This document shows, piece by piece, positions 22,293 through 32,355 of a DNA stretch of 64,000 nt. The notes beneath the pieces are model-generated. The model was given only the letters and a program-made list of their open reading frames with translations. It did not search any database and had not been told where the DNA came from. This stretch comes from Nansenia antarctica (lineage: Eukaryota; Chordata; Actinopteri; Argentiniformes; Microstomatidae), in NCBI GenBank assembly GCA_963989245.1, contig OZ022346.1, positions 4,215,381-4,279,380 of the forward strand, in the 5' to 3' direction. The position numbers were made by a program, and so were the translations under genes. The first letter of the stretch is position 1. Each line of letters starts with the position of its first letter.

Positions 22293-22937
22293 TGACCCCA
22301 ACCACAGTCTGTTAGACCCCAGCCCCCCCAACCACAGCCTGTTAGACCCCAGCCCCCCCAACCACAGTCTGTTAGACCCCAGCCACCCCAACCACAGTCT
22401 GTTAGACCCCAGCCCCCCCCAACCACAGTCTGTTAGACCCCAGCCACCCCAACCACAGTCTGTTAGACCCCAGCCACCCCAACCACAGCCTGTTAGACCC
22501 CAGCCACCCCAACCACAGTCTGTTAGACCCCAGCCACCCCAACCACAGTCTGTTAGACCCCAACCACAGTCTGTTAGACCCCAGCCACCCCAACCACAGT
22601 CTGTTAGACCCCAGCCACCCCAACCACAGTCTGTTAGACCCCAGCCACCCCAGCCACAGTCTGTTAGACCCCAGCCACCCCAACCACAGTCTGTTATACC
22701 CAAGCCACCCCAACCACAGTCTGTTAGACCCCAGCCACCCCAACCACAGTCTGTTAGACCACAGCCCCCCCAACCACAGCTTGTTAGACCCCAGCCCCCC
22801 CAGCCACAGTCTGTTAGACCCCAGCCACCCCAACCACAGTCTGTTAGACCCCAGCCACCCCAACCACAGTCTATTAGACCCCAGCCACCCCAACCACAGT
22901 CTGTTAGACCCCAGCCACCCCAACCACAGCCTGTTTG
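22293..22937. repeat. 30-bp minisatellite, array 1 (about 21 units)
   Basis: Unit close to CCAGCCACCCCAACCACAGT followed by CTGTTAGACC. One unit is shortened and CCCCCC/CCACCCC variants are interspersed. All long ORFs here result from the repeat length being a multiple of three. Confidence 0.97.
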
Positions 22938-23060
22938 AACCAATGCCGTCCAAAAGACGAAGCCTCTTCCGGAGCCTCAGGGCCAAAACTCAGAGGCTAA
23001 CAAACAGCTTCTTCCCCCAGGTGATCAGGCGCATTAACAAGCCCACTGTAATCAACTGAC
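22938..23060 (+). mobile_element. LINE 3' coding end seeding the minisatellite
   Basis: Reads RRSLFRSLRAKTQRLTNSFF on the plus strand, resembling the C-terminal tail of fish LINE reverse transcriptases. The same piece borders the arrays at 37553 and 39108, always at the same array edge. Confidence 0.5.
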
Positions 23061-23740
23061 TATCTCCCCCTAGCTCACCCTGCCCTTGTGCATGGACTAC
23101 AGCAACCCTAAGCTCAAGCCACCTTACCACTGTGAACTCGATTATCACTAGCGTGATAATACAGCGTAACCTGTTTTGTCTTACTTGCATTAATGCCACC
23201 TTATCTTGTACGATGCCTATTATGTTTTGCCTCCTATGGCCTGTACAACCGACACTTTGATCTTGAATTATGCTTGATTATGATTAATAATGAATATAAA
23301 AAGTCATATTATTATTAATAACCCAAGGTCACTTTACAAGGGAATGGGACAAACAGAACAGAGCCAGAGAGACAAACACACAAAACAAGAAACAGTGAAA
23401 CAGCGACTACAGGTTGAATGCAATGGTGAACAGGTGGGTTTTAAGGCAACCTGGTCTCACACGGCAGACTCCAAACGTCGAATTCCGACGTGTAGCTCGC
23501 AGGGGTGCGCCTGCTATGTGCGCCTGTCGGGGCTTCTCTCGGGATTATTCCATTTTGAATTGCACTTGCATTAATTAGTTAGGCCACATTTAGGGTTAGG
23601 GTTAAGTTTAGTCTTTTTGAGCCTGATTCTCTGCAGTGTTCCAGACCGTTTTCGTCTGGCTCACTCCAGAAAAGGAGGGGTTGCATTGGCCATTCCCTGT
23701 TACAACTCTGGTGTGTTCTTGGGTAGTCTAACTAATTATT

Positions 23741-23975
23741 AGGGTTAGGGTTTAGGGTTAAGGTTAAGTTTAGGGTTAGGTTTAGGGTTTAGGTTAGGTT
23801 TTGGGTTAGGGTTAAGGTTAGAGAGGGTTCAGGTTAGGGTTAGGGTTATGTTTAAGGTTAGGGTTAGGTTTAGGGTTAGGGTTAGGGTTAGGATTAGGAT
23901 TAGGGTTAGTGTTATGGTTTAAGGTTTAGGGTTAAGGTTAGGTTAAGGTTAGGTTAGGGTATAGTTTAGTTTTAG
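23741..23975 (+). repeat. degenerate TTAGGG-like array at the PLE1 3' side
   Basis: Runs of TTAGGG, TTAAGG and TTTAGGG variants. A short similar run lies at 23590-23610, separated by about 130 bases of unique sequence. Confidence 0.9.
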
Positions 23976-24058
23976 GGAGAGAGGGAGAGAGAGAGAGAGA
24001 GGGCGGGGGGAAAAAAACGAAAAAACAGAAAGGGGGAATTAGGAGGGGGGGGGCCGTT

Positions 24059-25537
24059 TTAGACCAATTGGTCCCCATTCGTGTTCCTTTCATTAAGCCC
24101 TAGTGGGTAATGAGTGGACAGTTTCGTAATCCATTGGCTCTCTTGCCATCTTCTTTGTCCGGTGGACCAGTTTTGATTGTGCTGTAAGCCTGTGACTTCC
24201 AGTGCTTCCCGGCCATGTAGTGTGAAGTGTTTCACTACCCAAGTGTTCTTCTCTTTGCTATTCCTAATGTTGTACTGGTGTTGTGTAATTCTAGTCTGAA
24301 TGGAATTTCTGGTTTCACCTATGTATTGAATTCCACATGTTTTACAGGTGATTAGATAAACACAGTTTGTTGTTTTGCTTAGAATCTGTTGATCAATTGG
24401 GAACCATTGTTTCGTTCTCCTGTTTTTGATCATGATTCTTGGCTTAAAGTATTCCGGTCGTTTGGGCTTACTTCCTCCTGTTCCTTTAAGTTTGCTGTGT
24501 ACCAGGTAGTCCTGTAGGTTTTTGTTCCTCCGATATGCTGAGATTATTTTGTAATTGTCCAGGGTGCCTTCCTCTCTTGTCTCAAAGTTGCGTTTAATTT
24601 TTGTATTAGCTATCTGGCTCAGTGTTGAGTAGTAGGTTATCAGAGGAACGGTTGGCCTGGTGTCCCTCTCTTTTCTGTCCAAGAAGGTTCTGCGTATTTG
24701 CCTTAAACAGGATCTGCTGTATCCCCTGTTTCTCAAAGAATGAAAGAGAGTTTTAGTTGCTATCTCAAATTCCTCCTTTTGTGTGCATATTCTGTGGAAC
24801 CTTAGGAGTTGGGATTTAACAATTCCCTTGAATGTGTGTTTTGGGTGAAAGCTCTGCTTATGTAATAGTGCGTGTGTGTCTGTATCTTTAAAGAATACTT
24901 TAATATCCAGTGTCTTCTGTGTTCTAAAATCTGTGCCTTTATAGGTTGTGGTGTCTAGAAAGTCTATTGTATCCTTATGTGTCGTGTATTTTACTGTGAT
25001 GGAAGTGTGGTGTGTGTTGAGAATGTTTATAAAGTCTTGGAATTGTTCTAAGCTGTGTGTCCATGTACCCCAGATGTCGTCTAGGTATCTGACATAGTGC
25101 AGAGGTTTCAGCGGGCACTTTACCAATACTGTGTCCTCCCAATCTGCCATGTAGATGTTGGCATAGGCTGGTGCAAACTTCTTCCCCATGGCTGTTCCTT
25201 TTGTCTGTAGGTAATACCTGTTATTGAATTCAAAATCATTTTTGGTTAGATTAATGTGCAGTAACTCCAATATTTCTCTCTCTGGTCTACCTGCGTCGGG
25301 GTACTTGTTAAAACATTTTCTAACTGCACAAAGTCCTGCTTCTGTTTCTATGTTGGTGTACAGACTATCAACGTCAATGGTAAACAATAATGTGTTCTCA
25401 GGGATTATCATGGCTTTGATTTTTTCCACAAAATCGTAGGTGTCCTTGATGTAGCTATTGTGTTTTACTGAGAGCGGATTCAGAAAGTGGTCTATGTATT
25501 CCGCTGACCTCTGTGATTCGCTGTTGACGTCCGACAC
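24059..25537 (-). pseudogene. Penelope-like element (PLE1): reverse transcriptase plus GIY-YIG, 5'-truncated
   Basis: The minus-strand frame (492 residues) starts inside the reverse transcriptase. Visible are FTIDVDSLYTNIE (motif A), GTAMGKKFAPAYANIYMADW, the catalytic box YVRYLDDIWG, and a C-terminal GIY-YIG nuclease with CKTCGIQYIGETRNSIQTR. This pairing is diagnostic of Penelope-like elements. The frame is intact to its stop, but the N-terminal third is missing: coding sequence joins CCCTAA-type repeats directly at about 25537. It is related to, but clearly diverged from, the PLE at 34249-36519 (same block order, many substitutions). Confidence 0.9.
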
Positions 25538-25604
25538 TTAGGGTTAGGGTTAGGGTTAGGGTTAAGGTTAGGGTTAAGGTTAGGGTTAGGGTAGGGTTAG
25601 TATC
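25538..25604 (+). repeat. TTAGGG-like array at the truncated 5' end of PLE1
   Basis: TTAGGG/TTAAGG repeats directly abut the PLE coding sequence, in the same orientation as the array on the other side. Confidence 0.92.
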
Positions 25605-25792
25605 TCAAAATGTGGCCTAACTAATTAATGCAAATGCAATTCAAAATGGAATAATCCCGAGAGAAGCCCCGACAGGCGCACATAACAGGCGCACCCCTGC
25701 GCTTTCAAACGATCCCACGTCGGAATTCGACGTTTGGATGCGATGGAAAACGTGGAATTCTGACGTCTGCCGTGTGAGACCAGGCTGTTTAA

Positions 25793-26012
25793 GGGCAGTT
25801 TGGAATAATGTCCAGGGTTGGAGAGTCACGGATAGCCTTGGGTAGAGAGTTCCAGAGGTTGGGGGACATATCGCCCTATGTCTTGTGCTGCAATGCAATG
25901 TCAGGATCCGAAGCCTAATAATTTCACTCTGTTACACTTGTGTAATGTGATGTAATAAATAAACTTGAAACTTGTTCCTAATAAAGTGTCTGGTGAGTGT
26001 ATATAGTGAGTG

Positions 26013-26065
<53 letters not shown>

Positions 26066-26370
26066 GAGTGTAATACTGTACCTACACAATGCAGATCAGC
26101 GGTATGGAAGCCAAGACCCCCCCCCCCCTACCTCCCTCCCTCCCCCCCCTCCCCCCCCCCCCCCAGTGAGACACACATCAATGCCCTCTCTCTCCCTGGG
26201 TGAAGACAGCGTCAGCAGATCTACAGGCAGCCAGCAGTTCCATCTCAACATCTCTTTAACAAGGAGCCCCGCCGATCAATCACCGATCAATACCTATCTG
26301 TGTCCTCAGTAGGCTGTGTGTGTGTGTGTGTGTGTCTCCTCCTCCTTTCCTCCTCTCATCTCTGCTCCTC

Positions 26371-26432
<62 letters not shown>

Positions 26433-26450
26433 GCACACTCACGCACACTC
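25793..26450. repeat. LINE 3' scrap and microsatellites
   Basis: GAGAGTCACGGATAGCCTTG to about 25870 resembles the C-terminus of an L2-like LINE; AATAAATAAACTTGAAACTTG near 25950 looks like a LINE tail. Then (AT)n at 26015-26061, C-runs at 26117-26164, (GT)n at 26306-26333 and (CA)n at 26374-26427. Confidence 0.6.
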
Positions 26451-26989
26451 ACACTTTTGATTTAAACATATTTCCATTGTGGATATTCACATTCAATTTA
26501 GACCAGACATTGGTATCAACTCAATAAAACTACACAGATAAAGAAATTGTAACATTCCATGTGCAATGAAGTGGAATGACACAGGAAAAAAACACTAAAC
26601 CAGCTTATGCCACTAATGACTTTTCCTACCTGTGCTAATTACAATCAGCTGGGTTTGTGCATGTTGGCGGGTAAGTACGTCCACTCTTTGAAAAACGGTT
26701 TCCCACCTCTGAATGCAAATAAACAAAACATTCAATGTCACCAAGCTTTTCTGCAAGAAACATCTCATGACGGGTAGAGGCAAAGAGCTCTACCAAGACC
26801 TTCGCAAAACAAGATTGATGAGCAGTATAGCAATGACATTGTAATGACACTGTAATGACCAACTCCTGAATGTTCCCATAAGTACCGTTGGGGCCATTAT
26901 CCGCAAGTGGAAGGAACATCACTCCACCATCAACCGGACACCCACAGGACCTCCACGCAAGATTTCTGACCGGTCCGTTAGAAAGTTAA

Positions 26990-27311
26990 CACTAGAACAG
27001 CCGTGCCTATTTGACCTACTAGTAGAGCCGCCTTGGGGGTCAAATAGACCCACTTTTTAGAATGTAAATCTGCTATTAAAACACAGAGATCACTAGAGGG
27101 CACTTCTTTTTTTAACCTACACAGAAAAACTGCAAAACAGCTTTATACTATCTTATCCTGAAGTGATTTTGAAAATGTAAGGATACTGGGTGGTAGAACG
27201 CACATATCTTGGAAAGTCATGAAAGGAGGGTCCTGAAATTTGATCAAGTGGAAAGATAGAATTTTTTCTCTGCTGTTTTGAACTCACAGGGGTCACCGTT
27301 CTCTTCTCGTG
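26990..27311. mobile_element. piggyBac-like TTAA MITE, copy 2
   Basis: Flanked by TTAA at 26986-26989 and 27312-27315; starts CACTAGAACAGCCGTGCC, right terminal repeat partly decayed. Discounting the element and one TTAA leaves the Tc1 reading frame continuous across the site, so the boundaries are exact. Confidence 0.88.
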
Positions 27312-27416
27312 TTAATCAGAAGAGTAGCCCAAGAGCCAAGGACCACTCCAGCAGAGCTCCAGAAAGACCTGGAAGCAGCGGGTACAGTTGTCACAAAGAA
27401 AACAATAGGCAATGCT

Positions 27417-27825
27417 CACCTACAAATCCCTCCATGCCTGTGCCCCACCAGTACCTGACTGACCTTCTCTGCCAACATAACCCATCCCAGAACCTGCGGT
27501 CCTCAGACATGGGTCTGCTCTCCACCCCCCGCACCAACCTACGAACCTTCGGGGACAGAGCCTTCAGTGTGGCAGCTCCCACCCTCTGGAACTCTCTGCC
27601 CACAGTGATCCGCAACGCCCCCTACCCTGGACACCTTCAAGTCAGCCCTCAAAACCCACCTGTTCACCTAGTTTAGTTTTTTTCGCTCTCGCTGTCTCTG
27701 TGTTTTCCGTTTTGTCTGTCTTTGTCTAGACTTTCTTTCTGTAAAGTCTGCGACGCGTCCTTGGGTTTGTGAAAGGCTAGATATAATAAGATATTATTAT
27801 TATTATTATTATTAATAATAATAAT
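27417..27825 (+). mobile_element. L2-like LINE 3' end
   Basis: Codes (with frame breaks) for SSDMGLLSTPRTNLRTFGDR and APTLWNSLPTVIRNA, the C-terminus of an L2/Maui-type reverse transcriptase, followed by a short 3'UTR and a (TTA)n tail. It is 5'-truncated and inserted in Tc1. A longer relative is at 56045-57172. Confidence 0.85.
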
Positions 27826-28823
27826 TCATTACTGAAGAAAAAGGAAAGTTGAAGGTTGTTTTCTTTGTTTTCTATAGAACAATTGGAAAAGCCTGTAGAT
27901 TACTGGGAGAATGTAGTCTGGTCAGACAAGACAGACATTGACCTTCTCTGCAACAATACAATGCGCCATGTTTGGAGGAGAATGGATCTGCATATGATCC
28001 TATAACTACCATGCCTACAGTGAAGGTCGGAGGTGGAAACATCATGGTATGGGGCTGTTTCCTTCACATGGTACTGGTGGAATCCAAATGATCAAAGAGA
28101 AGATGAATGGAGCCATGTACCAGGAAATTCTTGGGAAGAATCTGTTGCCATCCTTCAGGATGATGAAGATGACAACGATCCAAAACATACTGCAGAGGAC
28201 TCTCAAATGGTTCCACAGGAAGAAAATAGAGGTGTTGGAGTTAAATCCAATAGAACATTTGTGGAAGGAACCGAAGATCAAGATTCACCAGCGGTCCCCA
28301 CAAAATCTTCCGGATTTAAAGACTGTCTGTGTTAAAGAATGAGCCAAAATCCCATCTGATCACTGTGAGAGATGTGTTTTTCCATACAGGAATCGTCTTG
28401 AAGCTGTCATTGGAAACAAAGGCTTCTCCTCCGAGTATTAAATACATTTCAGTTACTGCGTTCAATACTTTGTTCCTGTGCCATACCACTTTATTGCACA
28501 TAACGTTTTTCTATGGATTGGAGTTTTCCAATTTGGTTAGCTGTGGAGTTTTATTGAGTTAATACCAATGTCTGGCCTAAATTGCATGTGAATAGCTGCA
28601 ATGAAGATATTATTGATTTCAAACGTTGAATACTTTCCCCCAATGTATATTCTGCCTGTATATCCTGTCGTACAATGCAGGTCAGCAAGATCTTCCAACC
28701 CCTGGGTCCCCTCCCTCCTCCCTCCTCCCTCCCCCCCCCCCCCCCCCCCTCTCGCCCCATGCCTCCCCCAGGCCCCCACTAGTGGTGTTACAAGCATGGA
28801 ACTAACAGAGAGAGTAGGAGCGT

Positions 28824-28825
28824 GT

Positions 28826-28864
<39 letters not shown>

Positions 28865-28949
28865 CTTACAGGGAGAGTAGGAACGTGTGTGTGTGTGTAT
28901 GTGTGTGTAAGTGTGTATGTGTGTGTGTGTGTGTGTGTGTTTGTGTGTA

Positions 28950-28982
<33 letters not shown>

Positions 28983-29096
28983 GTGTGTGTGTGTATGTGT
29001 GTATGTGTGTATGTGTGTGTGTGTGTGTGTGTATGTGTGTATGTGTGTGTGTGTGTGTGTGTATGTGTGTATGTGTGTATGTGTGTGTATGTGCGT
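28824..29096. repeat. (GT)n / GTGTAT microsatellite
   Basis: Long GT run with regular TGTGTA interruptions; source of several spurious Cys-Val ORFs. Confidence 0.97.
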
Positions 29097-29395
29097 CTGT
29101 CTGTAAACGTTCAACACTACCAACACTCCAGCCCAAGTTTCCAGCCCCAAGTTTCTTCCGGAACTTTATTTTTTGTTGTTGTTTTATACCAGATGAGAAC
29201 CTCTGACATCCTGTCTGCCGTTGCCTAGCAACCCAGAGCACCAACAGATCACAGCAGAAGACAAGCCCACGAGGTGATGATTATGAGCAAAGAAAACAGT
29301 TTTATTTCATATCAACTGCAAGTTTGGTGGTGTTTCAAAAATATACCACCGTAAACGCACACTACTGTCTGTTGATGATGATGTCACCGGTGATG

Positions 29396-29617
29396 TCACA
29401 GAGACCTGTCAGAGTAGTCATCGGAGAAGTCTCTCTTGTCGTAGCTGTTGTGCATGTTGGAGTAGTCATCGTAGTCATCGGAGAAGTCTCTCTCGTCGTA
29501 GCTGCTGTGCATGTCGGAGGGCATGGGGGAGGGGCCAGGCTGGGGGAGGGGGGGTGGGGGGGGTCAGAGGTCAATTGGACGTTCTGAATGTCATCAGTGA
29601 ATTGTTACTGCTGGGTC

Positions 29618-29712
<95 letters not shown>

Positions 29713-30500
29713 TCCTCTTTCTCGCCCTCCTCTCTCTCCCTATCTATCCCCCTCTCTCTCCCTCCCCTGTCTCTCTATCTCCCTCCTCTCACTCTCTCTC
29801 TCCCTCCTCTCTCTCTATCTCCCTCCTCTCTCTCTCTCTCTCCCTATCCCTCCTCTCTCTCTATCTCCCTCCTCTCCCTCCTCTCTCTCTAACTTCCTCC
29901 TCTCTCTCCCTCCTCCCCCTCTCTCTCTCTCTCCCTCCTCTCTCTCTCTCTCTCCCTCCTCCTCTCCTCTCCTCCATCAGTTACCTGGTTGTGTTCATCC
30001 CCTCTACGGCTCCTGTTGGTTCTGAAGTGGACCAGGCAGAACGCGACCAGGCAGAACGCAACCAGGACCCAGAGCAGACAGGACCAGTCCTGGACCAGCC
30101 AGGAGGTGGCCTCACTCTGGACCTCCTGGGCGGGCCGCGAGTTTAGTCCTGGACGAGACAGGAAACAGGTTCAACTCTATATTCAACTGAAATCTATACA
30201 GTAGAGGCTCAATTGACATTAAAACAAAAATCTTTTGAATTCACAATTGAAGCATTTAGAACCATATCCCCCATCACCAAAAGACACACCTGTACAGTTT
30301 TAACCTGAGGAATAACCATCTGAACCTTTATATACACCTGTACAGTTTCAACCTGAGGAATAACCATCTGAACCTTTATATACACCACAAACAACTGTCT
30401 GGTTTTGTAGTTGAGTTTCATAAATACCTGCTGTATCTGAATCAGTCTGGAATTTCAGTTTCAAGAGGTATCTGTCTCCAAGTGGTTGATTTTGCGCCAT
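29396..30500 (-). CDS. predicted small single-pass membrane protein, copy A (three exons)
   Basis: Coding exons on the minus strand: 30428-30500, 29985-30148 and 29396-29539, with GT-AG introns and matching phases (1 and 0). ATG is at 30498-30500 with A at -3 and G at +4; an upstream acceptor TTATTTTAG suggests a 5' non-coding exon. The product is 126 residues: about 45 residues including LGDRYLLKLKF, a hydrophobic segment around CLLWVLVAFCLVAFCLV, the basic stop-transfer stretch RTNRSRR, then an acidic tail with a repeated SYDERDFSDDY motif and a TGA stop. The N-terminal half has no signal peptide, so a signal-anchor topology is likely. I do not recognise the family. A nearly identical copy lies at 42509-43702; their coding differences are mild, with one in-frame 6-bp indel. 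No expression evidence is possible here. Confidence 0.6.
29623..29978. repeat. (CT)n microsatellite within intron 2 of copy A
   Basis: CT run to about 29710, then imperfect CTCTCC and CCTCCT repeats up to the splice region of exon 2. On the gene's strand it is a long purine tract. Confidence 0.95.
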
Positions 30501-30799
30501 TGTTTTCTAAAATAACATCCTTGTCGACTTCACCATGCAAAGTAAACATTGGAAATGATTTGGAATGTTCTACTTTTGCCAGTTGCCTTTCAAAAGATGC
30601 ATTCTGTTGGAAACCATACACATTCTAATGATAGGCCAACATTCTGAATTCTGATACATCTGATACATCTGACATCACATTGTTCACCCTTGATGCCTTG
30701 CCACTAGGTGGATGTTTGACACAGATGTTGTGCATTGGCTAAATCAAGTGATGTTGTTTGAACCCTTTACACCACTACATTCACTTGTCTGCTTTATGC

Positions 30800-30822
30800 C
30801 TGAAGAAGGTCAATGACCGAAA
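30800..30822 (+). ncRNA. hammerhead-ribozyme-like core motif, copy A
   Basis: CTGAAGA, then the short hairpin GGTC-AAT-GACC, then GAAA: this fits the CUGANGA / stem II / GAAA core of hammerhead ribozymes. Stem III would be very short and I cannot verify stem I, so activity is unproven. Penelope-like elements are known to carry hammerheads with short stems. Copy A' (43994-44016) is identical. Confidence 0.35.
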
Positions 30823-31172
30823 GCTCGCAATAAAACAATGTTTTTGCACAGTGTTTGAGTGTGCGGATGCTGTTATTTTATAACACATTGTTTACTCAAA
30901 TGCATTCTAACATGTTCACATCTTGTATTAAAAGGCTGATATACTAAATGCTCTGTTGTACAACATGGCACAGCTTCAACAGTCATGTCAATACCTTGTG
31001 AATTCAGTACATGGTATTAGGTGTGTTCTTGATTCTGCTCATGATGTAGCAACCAAATGATTGAGTCATCAGTCATGATTGAGAATCTTTGAAAAATCTC
31101 CTTTCACCAAATTAAAGAGAGATACCTCAAATAGAGTAGGATTTCTATCTCTCTCTCTCAGTGTGTGCGTGC

Positions 31173-31220
<48 letters not shown>

Positions 31221-31742
31221 AACAGAGATAGGTATATCTGTTGGGTGGTGGGGTGGGGTGGGGCAGGTGAGAGAGGTGTATGCTGGGATGCTGGTAATAA
31301 AACAAGGTGAGAAAGGAGAGGGGTGTGTGGAGGAGAGGTATAGTACAGTATGAAGGGGGAGGAAGGAAGGCGTCCATAGGGCTGTGTAATGACACGTTTG
31401 GGCCAGAGCTTTAATTCTCTGTGTATTACCCACCAGGTGCCTGATAGGGGTATAAAAACAGGGGAGGGCCCCCGAGCCACACAGCCCTACATCTCCATAG
31501 GCCATAATAACACAGTGCACCCATCAAAACAGCAGATAAACGCAGGGTACTTATTAAAGCTGCCAGCAGTGATAAGCCTTAGTGTGGTATGTGTTGTGCC
31601 TCCTAATCTGACACGCCCCCGTGAGCCTCGTTCTGGCGCCCCCTCCCGGCCGGATTGAGTGGGCCGGATCTCTTTTTATTTTATTTTTTATTGTTTTAAA
31701 CCGTTGAAAGTCCTTTGACACAACTTTTAACATATTCATCTG

Positions 31743-31845
31743 AAGGTCTGAGTAGACCTAAAATCAACCTGTGGTTGTTTTTAAATCTTTGTTGAAGGTC
31801 TGAGTAGACCTAAAATCAACCTGTGGTTGTTTTTAAATCTTTGAT
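31743..31845. repeat. 54-bp tandem duplication near the PLE2 5' end
   Basis: Two units of GAAGGTCTGAGTAGACC followed by TAAAATCAACCTGTGG and a T-rich stretch. Each contains the hairpin GGTCT-GAG-TAGACC. Confidence 0.9.
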
Positions 31846-32355
31846 GTGCTCTAGATCCCCAGTTTTGGAGATTATTCTGGTTAAACTCAATACTAGATTC
31901 CAGGGAAAACCTGGGCCCGGTTGGGCCAAGCAGACCCCTTATTTTTGGGTGTTGTGTGTTTTTTTGTGCAGTGAAAACAGACTCACCTGATACACGTGTG
32001 TTTTTGATTGAACATCGTTAAGAGCACAGAGTGTGGTTGTTTTACACAGTGTGGGTAGTGGGTTGGCCGTCTCCCATACCGGTTCACAGGAATAACCTGG
32101 AAAAATAGTATTGAGAACCAGTTAAGGGTTTTGTTGATCGAAACCCCCGAACATTTTTTACTGACCAATTTAGCTGGGAGAAATAGAGTATGTGTCATTA
32201 GGAACTTTTATTGTCCTGTGTTTGGTTTGTCTCCCATTCCCTTAAATTCTTAGTTTAAAAGCACTTAATTTGTTTATTTTCAAGCACTTCTTGAGTGACT
32301 TAACTCAGTTTGACTTTCAACAACGGCTTTAGCCTACTTCCCCTATTGGGAAAGC

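Larger units (their letters stand above)
20198..23590 (-). repeat. inverted segmental duplication, copy B
   Basis: Read in reverse, this stretch matches 36900-41634: Tc1 3' piece, the GCACTACTCATAGAGGTGGAGG segment, an AT-rich block, the 30-bp minisatellite, the LINE-like tail and the border of the TTAA element. Copy B alone has the hAT at 20483-21278; copy B' has two minisatellite blocks where B has one. Confidence 0.88.
23445..25788. mobile_element. TTAA-flanked inverted-repeat element with telomere-like core and an inserted PLE
   Basis: TTAA at 23441-23444 and 25789-25792 flanks imperfect inverted repeats of about 145-175 bp (23445-23589, 25612-25788) that share ACCTGGTCTCACACGG ends and the GGGGCTTCTCTCGGGATTAT segment. 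Inside the left arm begins TAGGGTTAGGGTTA, and TTAGGG-like repeats lie on both sides of a Penelope-like ORF. TTAA targets suggest piggyBac or Kolobok-type mobilisation. No transposase is present. Confidence 0.7.
26450..28620 (+). mobile_element. Tc1/mariner element split by two later insertions
   Basis: The left end (26480-26620) and right end (28460-28620) are inverted relative to each other: GACATTGGTATCAACTCAAT versus ATTGAGTTAATACCAATGTC. Between them lie pieces of a Tc1 transposase, IIRKWKEHHSTIN (about 26890), TPAELQKDLEAAGT in a shifted frame (about 27345), YWENVVWSDKTDI (about 27905), GGGNIMVWGCF (about 28035) and ELNPIEHLWKEP (about 28240). A TTAA MITE (26990-27311) and an L2 piece (27417-27825) interrupt it. 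Further frameshifts and stops make it inactive. Confidence 0.85.
28238..31591 (+). repeat. direct segmental duplication, copy A
   Basis: Matches 41440-44758 in the same orientation. Contents: Tc1 3' end, (GT)n block, the three-exon membrane-protein gene, the hammerhead-like motif and a GT-rich block. Copies differ by substitutions and repeat lengths. The right edge is exactly where the large PLE begins. Confidence 0.93.

Noticed and set aside
22293..22937. CRISPR-like regular 30-bp repeats
   Set aside because: Units are contiguous with no unique spacers, in a vertebrate genome; it is a minisatellite.
22257..22986. Two long minus-strand ORFs of Gly-Trp-Gly-Leu-Thr and Leu-Gly-Ser-Asn-Arg repeats
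   Set aside because: They are translations of the 30-bp minisatellite, whose unit length keeps every frame open.
23741..23975. A true chromosome end
   Set aside because: Repeats are short, degenerate and flanked by unique sequence on both sides; interstitial telomere-like arrays fit better.
28537..29228. His-Thr and Cys-Val repeat ORFs
   Set aside because: Translations of (GT)n microsatellites; likewise at 41795-42309, 38649-38958 and 31069-31520.
29554..30025. Ser-Leu repeat ORFs across the CT tract
   Set aside because: (CT)n translation; the same at 42661-43227 and 6510-6704.
31736..31820. Possible hammerhead core CTGAAGGTCTGAGTAGACC
   Set aside because: The conserved CUGANGA and GAAA positions are not met, although a hairpin is present.
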